From NCBI GenBank assembly GCA_035582835.1, contig JAYKAV010003044.1, positions 924,032 through 988,031 on the forward strand: 64,000 nucleotides of DNA, in the 5' to 3' direction. The notes beneath the pieces were generated by a model, which saw nothing but the letters and a program-made list of their open reading frames with translations, searched no databases and was not told the DNA's origin. This document shows positions 12,235 through 21,205 of the stretch, piece after piece. How positions within the stretch are numbered: the first letter of the stretch is position 1; each line of letters starts with the position of its first letter. The translations under genes and the position numbers were made by a program. Source of the DNA: Phoebastria nigripes. Its lineage: Eukaryota > Chordata > Aves > Procellariiformes > Diomedeidae.

Positions 12235-12358
12235 CATGACCGAGTCATTCATGCTTCTCATCTGGAAGACGTCCATCGTGACCTCTGTGCGGTTGGAGAC
12301 CTCATTGCTGCCAGTATGGTTGGATGGAGGGAGGTCGAAGTAGGTGCTGTCTGGCTCC
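12235..12358 (-). CDS. TP73: TP73 coding exon 3 (rest of the transactivation domain)
   Basis: The exon has 124 nt: one nucleotide completing a Leu codon, then 41 codons starting EPDSTYFDLPPSN and ending MRSMNDSVM. The acceptor is ttttccacag and the donor gtgagtg. EPDSTYFDLP is diagnostic of TAp73, and TMDVF near the middle matches the human exon. It encodes about residues 21-61 of TAp73. It splices to exon 4 to give the junction SVM-SQFNLL. This exon is absent from deltaN transcripts, which start in exon 3' about 2.4 kb further along the gene. A plus-strand open frame covers the same bases but is only its antisense shadow. Confidence 0.95.
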
Positions 12359-13736
12359 CTGTGGAAAAGGTGGTGGCACAGTCAGCCCTCCAGCCCTCCA
12401 GCAGAGCCTGCACCACCACCACCCAGCAACTCGCGATGCCCTTGAACCTTGCTCCCTTCTCAACTTCTCCCTCCATCCTCCTCTGCTTTTATTGTCACAT
12501 GGTAGAGCAGGCTTTGCTCAGGCAAACTGTTGCCTGGTGGGTAAAGCAAGCAGAGACTTGGGAAGCTTTTCATTTACCCAGCTGCTCTAGCGTATCTGTC
12601 ACCTCAGGACACCTTTAAGTGAGAGGATACCAAGGAAGAAAGAGGATGAAATGAAGCACAGTCCTTCTTCCTTCCTTGAGTAGAGTGTAAGGCTCAAAGG
12701 CCAGAAGGCTTGCAAAAGTCTTGGTGTGACTAGAAGATGTTCAATTTTAGAAAATATCCATTTTAATTAGGCAGCCACCAAGCCTCACGACCTCATGAGT
12801 GAAGACTGACGAGTAAGAGCGCATCCTGCCAGACTTGGTCCCAGTGTCCCCTGCCACACCCCAGGCAAAGGTCCCAGCTGAAAGGGGACCTTTGCTCTGG
12901 CCCTGACACCATCTCCATGCGGCCCTGGAGCACTGCATCAAAAAAAGGACCTCTACATGAGACAGACAGTGTCACGTACCAACGCCAGCTCTAAGGGCCA
13001 CGGTTCAGGAAAACTGGGCAGGTGTGTCGGTACTCAGCCGCNGCTGGCCAGGGCTGGCTCTGAGAGCAGCACCGCTGGGCGCAGCTCTGCAGCCCTGCTG
13101 AGCCCACGGGGACAGGGGCAGGGGCCCCAGGGCGCTGCCGCGGCCGGTGGGGCTCCTCAGCAGGCCGGGCACGGAGGACGCGGCTCGGCTGCTTTCCTCT
13201 GCGTGAGGATGAGTCAGTGTCTCCCCTTCCCAGCTGCTGCTGAGGCATTTCTGCTCCCCAAACACCTTTGCTTCCTCGAGTGAGAGGAAGCGTGCCCCGA
13301 CGCTGACCTCCGATGTGCACGAGGGCAGCCGTGCTGTGGAAACGCTGCGCTGTGCTTTGCAGCTCTCCTGCCTTTGCATTTACGGTGCACATCAAAAACG
13401 CTGGCGGCTGCACAACCCTTTTCAGAAACAGCGTCCAATACCTTGAAACAAGGTTTGTGGGGCCCTGCTTTCAGGATATGCAAACTCCACAGTCTTTGAA
13501 CTGTCTAGCATCACCAGGGCAAAGGGGTTTGGCAAATGAAATGATCTGAGCAGAGAGATCAGAGTCTGGAAGCAAAATTCTGAATGTGGAAAAGGAATAC
13601 GTGAAAACTGGAGCATGCAAAAGAAACTTGTCTCCCTTCAGGCCACAGTAATGATATGTGCTAACACAGATTACAGAGCAAAGGGCCACTTCTGCCTCAG
13701 AATACACCTCAAGGCAAATGATCAACCACCACTTAC
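12359..13736 (-). other. TP73: TP73 intron 2
   Basis: A 1378-bp intron bounded by gtaagtgg at the donor and ttttccacag at the acceptor. Nothing else was recognised in it. Confidence 0.88.
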
Positions 13737-13795
13737 AGCGTGCTCCAGAGGTGCTCAAACGTTGTGCCTTCATCAGCTGGAGATGACTGGGACAT
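13737..13795 (-). CDS. TP73: TP73 coding exon 2 (TAp73 initiation codon)
   Basis: The coding part of exon 2 has 19 codons plus two nucleotides and starts MSQSSPADEGTTFEHLWST. The donor is gtaagtgg, and the Leu codon is split as CT|G across the junction with exon 3. The segment F13-x-x-x-W17-x-x-L20 (FEHLWSTL) is the p53-family amphipathic transactivation and MDM2-binding motif, equivalent to FEHLWSSL in human TAp73. The 5' UTR part of the exon runs to an acceptor ttatcctttgtcag, which puts the exon start near 13812. Exon 1 is non-coding and lies about 7 kb upstream at the shared promoter. Confidence 0.94.
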
Positions 13796-13812
13796 CTTCA
13801 CAGAGGGGGAGT
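13796..13812 (-). other. TP73: TP73 exon 2, 5' UTR part
   Basis: Seventeen non-coding bases lie between the predicted acceptor (pyrimidine-rich, ending gtcag) and the TAp73 ATG. The acceptor choice is inferred from its consensus; no transcript was consulted. Confidence 0.6.
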
Positions 13813-15154
13813 CTGACAAAGGATAAATCACTCTAGGGGCAAAGAGAAACAGCAAGGTTAGCATTGCTAGAGTGCCATCTCACGTCAGCAAAGCAGCCGG
13901 CGAAGGGCAGGAGTTTCCCACCTCGCTCCCAGCGGCACGGCAGGGACTGGAGCCCCAAAGGGCCCATTGTGGGGAGACGGTGCCCCTTACCCCCGCAGCG
14001 GGCTGCAGGCAAGGAGCGGCGTGCCGGAGGGCGACCCCAGCTTAGCCTGCCCTGGAGTCTGCTGCACCGAAAGATGGCTTGCACAGGACAGGAGGCGACT
14101 GGAAACACTTCACTGCAGACCAGGACTACAGATAACAGAATAAAACTGCCAGGCTTTCCCGTAGGGGTAGTATTTCTGGTGATGGCATCGTGGGCCAGTG
14201 TTCTTACAAATATGTGGGTATTTTGGAAAGGGCCAAAGTGGCAGGGCGTTGGGATGTCAGCCCATTTCTGCTAAGCACTGATCCTGTGACTCAAGGCTCC
14301 CATTTAAGATGTTTACGGCGTGCTTCAGCGTGGCTACAAGCAGCTCCCCCAGCCCTGGGGAGGCTTCGCACAACTGTTCTTAGTAATCATTTTGGACTGG
14401 CTTCATTCAGCGAAGGGCTTAGACTCTCCGGTTAGACACAGCAATACCAAACTCTCGAGTATCGGCTCTCTGAATCAAACTGAAAGCCCAAACTAGGTGG
14501 CAGAAAAAAATCTTGCAGCAAGAATCAGAGCCAAAGGCACCCTTGTTGCAGCCCCAGCTCCGGGCTGCTGGGCTGCACGGTGTGGTCTCTGCTCTGCTCT
14601 GGGGTGGGGAAATCACCTCCGCGAATCTGGGGAATACAGGAGAGACATCCCTGTCTCTGAATCACGGCAGTGCCACAGATTCAGGCCATGGGCTGTACCC
14701 CATAGGCTGGTATATGAAAAGTCCTCAGGTGCCATCGGCTCTGAGCAAGGTGTGCCAAGAAAGCGGGATTGCAGGAGCTCTGAGCACTGGCAGGAGCTCA
14801 GGCATCCCCAGTCGGCAGTGGCCACTTAACTTCAGAAGAAGTCTGCCTGTGCTCTATTTTGATGTAGCCCTTCAGCCCTGATCCTGGTTTGTCCATTTTA
14901 GGCACGGGGCAGCTTTCATCCCAGGAACATCGTTTGCCAACAGGCTAACATATTTTTCTCAGGAAGCTCTAGTTGCAAATGCCCACAAATCCGTAAAGGC
15001 ATAAAGACAAGTAAGACACCCAGACGCATAGTGCAAGCTTATGGTGAAGCCATGATGCAGACATCCTAAATCTTACTTGTTCAGACATTAAAACGACCTT
15101 CCCACTTCTAAGCAGCTTGCAAACATTATTGAATGGAATATTATGCCCCCCTAG

Positions 15155-15290
15155 TAACACAAGGCAGGACTGTTGCCTCTGCTTTGCAGACAGGGAAGTG
15201 TTACTGGGGGAAAGCACACCGTTTACCCAGGACTGCACACGGGAAGACTGTGGGAAAGCCAATTCTTCAGCCTGTGCTACTGCATAGGCA
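15155..15290 (-). mobile_element. MIR-like SINE, degraded
   Basis: The plus strand reads tttgcagacagggaagtgtt, then a segment around acccaggactgcacac and gccaattcttc. This follows the order of the reverse complement of the MIR core (ttttacagatgaggaaactg ... gcccaaggtcacacagc). It is strongly diverged and the boundaries are approximate. Confidence 0.45.
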
Positions 15291-18200
15291 TAACCAGAGT
15301 CATCCTCAATCCAGGCTGTTCCTCTTGCCCTTGGACAAAGTTTCTTGGCCTCTTTCAAGCACGGAAGGAAGCACACAGCGAAGCTCTCCCTTTGTGCCCA
15401 GCACCTCTCCGACCCCAGCAGCGGGAGCGGCAGATTTTGCAGAGCCATCTTGAGACCCACGCTGCCTTCCTCTGCTGGCAGCCCCGCCATGCGATCGTCC
15501 TCCTCCTCCCTTACCCACTCCCTGGAAGCAGCGGGACCGCTTCCCTGCCCTGGCTGACATGGATGTGCCCCAGGCACCATCTGGCTACTCCTTTTACCCA
15601 CGCCAGTGTTAGCATCTCATTTCAGCTTGGTACCGACATCTAATAGTGAAAGCCTGAAAACTTCCTGCTTTTGGGGCTCGAGCTGCTGAGTGCGAGGGCA
15701 GCCGCTTTCTAACTGTGTGATGCTTGGGGTCGCCTGGGCCCCTCTGAGTCAGCTGGGGACTGGGTGGCTGCAGGGGCCAGGAGTTAAAATGAAAGCAGGG
15801 CGGTGTCCCCCGACGGCTGATCCTGCGGGCTGCTTTCTGCTGCATCTGCGACTCGTCTGCCAGACACAGTGTCTGCAGACGCTCTTCCAGGAGGGTTTGC
15901 CACAGCGGAGGAGGAGGGCTCGTCCCCCGCGGGTCTCATCACAGAACAGCTAGCAGTGAGAGTCTGGTGTCCTCCCATCCTTCCCCGTCCCACATGTGAC
16001 ACACAGAGAAACGAAAGGACCTACACGGCAGCTTTGAGGAAAGGAAAAGCCTAGAGCTGAGGCAGGCAACTGCTGGTGGCCTTACCCTGCTTCCATGCTG
16101 CTTTCCCTGGCCCAGGACAGCGGCAGCTTCAGGAAGGAGCCAGGCCTTTCCCTTCAGCAGAGAAAGCACCTCCGCACCGCCCCGGCTGTGTGGTCATGAT
16201 GGGTGACACCAGCTCTAACCACGTGGCTGCACTCGTTTTCGAAAGGAAAAAAATCTGAATATTTTAAGGGCGTTTTGGAAGTTCCCTTTCTCTTTCAAAG
16301 CACAATCGGTGCTTGCAAAGCCAGGCCAGTATCTTCTCACATTTGAGCTCTAAACTCCGTGGTACAAAGAGAAGCTCGGGCTGTTGGCGTTGTTAATGCA
16401 CATCCCTGCTGCAGTCATCATTGCACATCTTGGGAAAGCATCTCTGCAGCAAGAATGACAGCCTGACAGCCAGGCATCTAAGATGATAAAGAATCACAAA
16501 AGACTTTACAAATAGTGTTCCCCAAGGTTGGCAGTGGTGCTGATGACAGTGTAATTTACTCTAAAACAAGGTGCCACTTAGAGTCCCGTTATGCAATGAA
16601 CAGTGGAGGCATTCACATTCAGGGAAGTCAGGAAAGCACTTTGATGGTGAGGTCCAGCAGAAGGAAAAAACATCCCATCCGAAGCAGTGGAGGCCCTGTG
16701 GCACAGCTTAATTAAAGGTGAACTAGGAAGAGCCTTAGAGACTAATTCTGCATTGCTAGAGAAGCAGTACTAGATGGCTTGGATGTAATTACCCTCCCAG
16801 TGCCTGTAGGCTACATAAATGGCACTGGGAGGCGACTAACCTGGGGCTAAACACATCATCAGCAGCAGAGTTAGAGATCAGCCACANCTCAGGTTCAGCT
16901 TCTCTGTCACTTCCAGCCCCCCAGGTCCGTTTGGAGGCTATTTCGCCTCTGCCACAACTGTGTCAGCTCCCTGACGTCACCTGCTTCCCAGCACCAAAGG
17001 AAGGACCTGAAGTATCACCCTGACTTCTGCCAGAAAGAGTTCTCTAGCCAAACCCCCACCAGGAGGATTTAACACCTCCAGAGACCCAAACCTGCTTACT
17101 AAACTGAAGATCTCTTTGCCCAGGGAAGGGTGTGGCAAGGGGTCCTCTGTCCCTCCTGCCTTGACGCAGCAGAGAGGCGATGGGGGATGCTTGGCGTGGC
17201 CATCTGGGACGGCCGAGACACGGGTCTGGCACGGGGGCAGCTGGGGGAGCCTGCGGCAGGATGTACACCGGCTTTACTGCAGACTTCTAGAGGAAGAAAG
17301 ACTGAAACATGCAAAGCAGGGGCTTTGGTGCTGGGCGCCAAGGCTGCTGGCGTCATTTGCCTGTTTTCACTTGGGAGAGCTGCTCTCCGCGTGCTTCCCC
17401 AAGCCGGCTCCACCGTTCGCTGGATTGCTGCTTCCCTCTGTTGCTAGTCAGGGCATTGCAGGGAAACTGCTCACAGAAACAAAAGGCCAGGAGTACCGAG
17501 ACAAAGCCTGCGAAGAGGCAGTCCACCACCTTCACTTGCGTTGGGGCTCAACTCAGTCCACTGCCAGCTTAGCACCGAGGCGGGGGCCGCCACCCCCCCA
17601 GGCTGCGGGAGCGGGCTGGGTTGCTCTGGGGGCTGGTTCCTTCTGTCCACGTACCTTCCCTGTGAATTGCCACTGAAGGGATTTCCAATGGATAGTATGG
17701 AAATACTCAGTGTCCTCAGTCTTTTCCCCACGACTGTGACTTTGGCTATATCCGAAATGCCAAGTCAGTCCCAGCTCAGCTGAAGCAGCCGTTTCTCCCC
17801 CAGCCCCAGGGACACAAGGAGATGAAAAGCACACACCAAGGTCCACTACAGCCATCCCAAGATGGGAGAACAACTCTCTGGAGAAGCAGAGCAGATGAAC
17901 TTGCATACATTCAACTGTGCTTCATTCAGCCCACGGTTTGTGTTTTGACCACAGAGTCTGAATATATTCTTAGAATTACTATAAATTCAACTTCCTTCTT
18001 TCATCAATATATGGAAAGTAAAGGGTACCACGGGTGTAACGAGGGGGTTGAAGCCTTGCTGAGAGTGATGCCTGGCCGCTGAGTTTCTGCAGTCTCTAGA
18101 AGGAGCATCTTTGATCTCACCATTAACTTTAAGCCTCAGTTTTAGGCACTTAGAAATGTCTGTTGCTATTTCACCTAGCAATAACATATTCATCACTATC

Positions 18201-19207
18201 CTGCCACGCTAACAGCCCAGAATGAAATGTGACAGCATTTTGCAGACACCTTAAAGGCAGATAAATGCACAAAACCTGTATAACAGGGCTATTCCTAATT
18301 CCCAAATACTCTTGTCCCATCCTGAGAGAGGAAGACTTTTGAGAGCCATTTCCAACTCTCACATTGAGCTGCTGTGTATTGCTTGATGGTTTGTGAACCG
18401 GCCCCTGGACCTTCTCTCCTCCCCTCCTCTGCACAATGAGAACCATCAGGCTCATCCAGCCCGCAGCAAATAACTTAATGTTTGCAAAATGTTGACAGAT
18501 CCCAAGGTGCCAACACTACCCCGTGCTATTGCTCATTTCTCCCAGATTATTAAATTCACACCTGCAAAACAAGGCTTGTAAAAGCGACCAAGAGCGAGCG
18601 AGCTTTCCTGCAGCACACTTGAATCTCAGAAGCCCTCCTTGGGGTCCAGCAGCTTATTAAGAATTTTCTTTCCAAGGAGCAGGCAGGTTCGACAGAAATC
18701 CTCTCTGATGGAGAGTCATCGACAGGCACCTTGTGGTGGGGCAGGAGGCTAAACCAGCCAACTGTCCCTCCCTCCCTGGCAGCCGAGCGTCAGCCCTGCC
18801 TAGGGACCCGGCGGCAGGCAGCCAGCCTCAGCATCCTGCCGGTACCAGCCCCACCTCTGCTTTTCCCATTCAAGCCTTGGCTGGTTTTTCCTCCGCAAGT
18901 GCTTCAACTCTGGATCTAAGGCACTTGGGAGCAAACTTTCCGAGACGCTTTAATATTGTGTAACTAGCCTACAAAGCAAAGCGGCTGCAAATCATCTTCC
19001 AGCTGCATTATTGAGCACTCAAAAGAGGGTCATGCTGAGTAACTCACACACACAAACAGCAAGGGGTTTCCTTTTGTCATTTTTTTTCCTCCTACCTGCT
19101 CTGGCTCCCCAAGCGTTTCGAGTTCCCCCGGAGGTCTCCCGCAGACAGGAGCGGCCTGGGATTGAGGATCTATGTTATTTACTGCACTACAATCAAGTAG
19201 CGTCCCG

Positions 19208-19221
19208 GTCGCCTAGGCAAT
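19208..19221. promoter_or_regulatory. X-box-like (RFX) site in TP73 intron 1
   Basis: GTCGCCTAGGCAAT fits the RFX X-box layout GTNRCC-N(0-3)-RGYAAC, with a 2-base spacer and one mismatch at the last base. It lies about 1.9 kb from the WRAP73 start codon. RFX factors drive ciliary genes, and TAp73 and WRAP73 both have cilia- or centrosome-related roles, but occupancy is untested. Confidence 0.4.
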
Positions 19222-20542
19222 GACATTGGAGCTGTTGAAAGCTATGTGAAAAGTGAGGCAAAGGCTTGTGCGCTCCTTCCTGGAATAGGAGGCAGTTGCA
19301 AGGGGGTGGGGAATGCTCAGCCAAGCGTGCCGGGGAATTAAGCTGGTCACCAGCCCCAAAGTGACTCCGGGGCAAGCTGGCTCTCGGGGCTCTGGCAGCA
19401 GCAGCCACCCAGCAGCGCTGCGCCTGAGGCGGCTGCTGGTGTTTAATCGTGATGGAGAGGGGAAGGAGACTCGATGTGGACCGCTGCTCCGAAGGAGGCT
19501 CTTCCCCTCACCAGACTGATGGCTCAGTTGGTTTTGTGCTCGTGTTGGTCAAAATGGCCAGCTCATCCCTCTCGGGGCGTCAGAGGACCGGGGCAGCCTG
19601 CCTGGGGGACCAGCAAGGGCCCCGCGTTTCACTGTGCTGTGTCCCGCAGTGGGAAAAATGGCTTGCCAAGATGCACATAGAGTGGCAGTGGATGAAGATT
19701 GAACATTTCTGGTTAAAAACCATCAGCCATGAGACTCTAATTATCTGCGTTGTGTGGACTCACTGATACACCTTCTCACTGACACCTGTTTTCAAAAGCT
19801 ACCATTTTGCTGGTCACTTGCCCTTTAGCCCGCGCTCAGTGACTTGGGGAAAACGGCGAGCCGCGTTCATTACTATCATTGATGAAGTCACCCGCCTCCA
19901 TTCAGAGACTAACAGCCTGCCCACAGGCACCCACACTTCGCTTTCCGGGGCAGATGGTGGCTGTAGAGCAGCTGTCATGTTCTGTCCCTTCGTTATGGGT
20001 AGGGCCAGAAAACAGATGCATTTCCCAGCCCCTAATCACATCGGAGTCACTGTAACCAGTTTTTGGGGCCTAAATGCCTAGCCCATAATGAAAACAAGAC
20101 TCAAATGCTTGCTCTGATCCCGAGGTTTATTTTTTGAATGACGGTGACTGTGGTCCCCAAACAAGGCAGTGGGGTCCCACTCGGAGCGCCGCTCTCGCTG
20201 GGCACGGGAGCCGGGCTGCTGCCCGCGAGGGGCTCGCTGCCCACCCACAAATGCAGGACCAGACGAGGAAGACCTGCGTACCCCCAACACTGCTGGGTGG
20301 CCGGTCAGCAGGGAAGGGACACGGAGGCCTCCTCAGCTTTTGTGCTCATGGCCCGAAGGATCAGACTGTTTTTAGGACGCAGACATCCCTGTCACCGTCC
20401 TCGGTCCCCCCCGTTGGCTCAGAAAAACCGTGCTCCCAGCCTGGCAGCCGGCTGGAATATGTAATATTCCGACACCCAAAGGAATATGTACCCTGGGAGG
20501 GGTTATCCCGGCTTCTCCCCCTTAGCTGGCGATCCCCAAAAC

Positions 20543-20577
20543 TTTATTTATCTATTTATCTATTTATTTATTTATTC
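20543..20577. repeat. (TTTA)n/(TCTA)n microsatellite
   Basis: About 35 bp of tttatttatctatttatcta-type tetranucleotide repeat just upstream of the CpG island. Confidence 0.9.
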
Positions 20578-20687
20578 TAATGCAATTAGCATCCTGTTTA
20601 CTGGTGTATTTCTATTGCAATTTGCAGTCCCTCTGTCCTAGCTGGGGAACCTTTCAGGACATCCCGCCTGTTCTCCCGTTGCTGTCA

Positions 20688-20712
20688 CTAATTACCCGGG
20701 GGGAGTAATTAG
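20688..20712. promoter_or_regulatory. Inverted pair of TAATTA homeodomain-type sites
   Basis: CTAATTAC (20688-20695) and GTAATTAG (20705-20712) are perfect 8-bp inverted arms around a 9-base GC spacer. TAATTA is the core of many homeodomain sites. The assignment rests on motif only. Confidence 0.4.
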
Positions 20713-20871
20713 CCAGGGCACCCGGGCGCGGGAGGAAAAGCGGCAACTGAGGGGGAGCTCTCTGACGACGGGGAGGCTTGGCCGACTCCGGCGGGCCGCA
20801 GGGGAGGCAGACTGTGGAAGGAGGAAGGCGGGNACCGGCGTCTGACCACACCACGTCTCATTAAACGGCTC

Positions 20872-20885
20872 ATTTGCATAACAAT
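20872..20885 (-). promoter_or_regulatory. Oct-Sox composite element
   Basis: On the minus strand the bases read ATTGTTATGCAAAT, which matches the Sox-Oct composite consensus CATTGTTATGCAAAT at all 14 aligned positions (only the leading C is replaced, by A). It is an AT-rich island in an otherwise CpG-rich promoter, about 250 bp upstream of the WRAP73 ATG. Confidence 0.6.
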
Positions 20886-20902
20886 TACTTTCATGAGGCG
20901 GC

Positions 20903-20910
20903 TTCCCGCC
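20903..20910 (+). promoter_or_regulatory. E2F-like site
   Basis: TTCCCGCC matches the E2F core TTSSCGCC. E2F1 is an established activator of human TP73, so a site in the shared promoter is plausible. The motif is short and could occur by chance in a GC-rich island. Confidence 0.35.
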
Positions 20911-20958
20911 TGCTTGCCGCCGCCGGGCGCCCTGGGACAGGCACGGCCCCCCCCCAGA

Positions 20959-20977
20959 ACTACAGCTCCCGGCGTGC
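20959..20977 (+). promoter_or_regulatory. ZNF143/THAP11 (SBS) motif
   Basis: ACTACAGCTCCCGGCGTGC closely follows the ZNF143 SBS2 motif ACTACAATTCCCAGCATGC, which is common near the starts of CpG-island and bidirectional promoters. Confidence 0.65.
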
Positions 20978-21002
20978 CGCGGGGCGGCGCCCCGCCGCTC
21001 TG

Positions 21003-21007
21003 ATTGG
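21003..21007 (-). promoter_or_regulatory. NF-Y inverted CCAAT box
   Basis: CTGATTGGCC is the reverse complement of GGCCAATCAG, a full NF-Y consensus, about 130 bp upstream of the WRAP73 ATG. Two ETS-like CGCTTCCGCC units follow at 21030-21050. Confidence 0.6.
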
Positions 21008-21094
21008 CCGTCCGGCCAACCCGGTCCCGCCGCTTCCGCCCGCTTCCGCCCCGGGGCGCGGGCCGGGGCGGCGGCGGCGGGCGGAGCGGGCGGG

Positions 21095-21100
21095 TTTGAA
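21095..21100 (+). promoter_or_regulatory. CHR-like element (TTTGAA)
   Basis: TTTGAA follows a GCGGGCGGG stretch 37 bp before the WRAP73 ATG. TTTGAA is the cell-cycle homology region core found near start sites of G2/M genes. The upstream CDE spacing is not canonical, so this is tentative. Confidence 0.3.
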
Positions 21101-21136
21101 TCGCGGCGCGGCCGCTCCCCCCGCCCTCGCCCCGCC

Positions 21137-21205
21137 ATGAACTTCTCGGAGCTGTTCAAGCTCTCCGGCCTGCTGGGCAGGTTCTCCCCCGACGGCAGGT
21201 GCCTG
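21137..21205 (+). CDS. WRAP73: WRAP73 exon 1
   Basis: Twenty-three codons, [13 protein letters not shown] to SPDGRCL, with donor gtgagtag. The same 23-residue exon length occurs in human. The start ATG sits in ccgccATGA, with C at -3. Confidence 0.95.

Larger units (their letters stand above)
13813..20680 (-). other. TP73: TP73 intron 1 (right end approximate)
   Basis: This lies between the non-coding exon 1 at the shared promoter and exon 2. It contains a MIR-like SINE at about 15155-15290, an X-box-like site at 19208-19221 and an ATTT repeat at 20543-20577. I could not place the exon 1 donor; a weak GGGTAATT candidate sits near 20696-20699. The longer open frames (for example 14969-15601, minus) have no recognisable domain and overlap frames on the other strand. 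Confidence 0.65.
20690..21136. promoter_or_regulatory. TP73-WRAP73 bidirectional CpG-island promoter
   Basis: The interval between the divergent TP73 and WRAP73 genes is very GC- and CpG-rich from about 20.9 kb, and the island continues to about 21.5 kb inside WRAP73 intron 1. It carries ZNF143-, NF-Y-, E2F- and Oct-Sox-like sites and TAATTA sites, annotated separately. In human, TP73 and WRAP73 are likewise head-to-head with starts close together. There is no clear TATA box. TP73 exon 1 should lie on the minus strand in the left part but is not resolvable without transcripts. Confidence 0.8.

Noticed and set aside
14969..15601. 210-codon minus-strand open frame
   Set aside because: It lies in TP73 intron 1, spans the MIR-like repeat and overlaps open frames on the other strand. 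No domain is visible.
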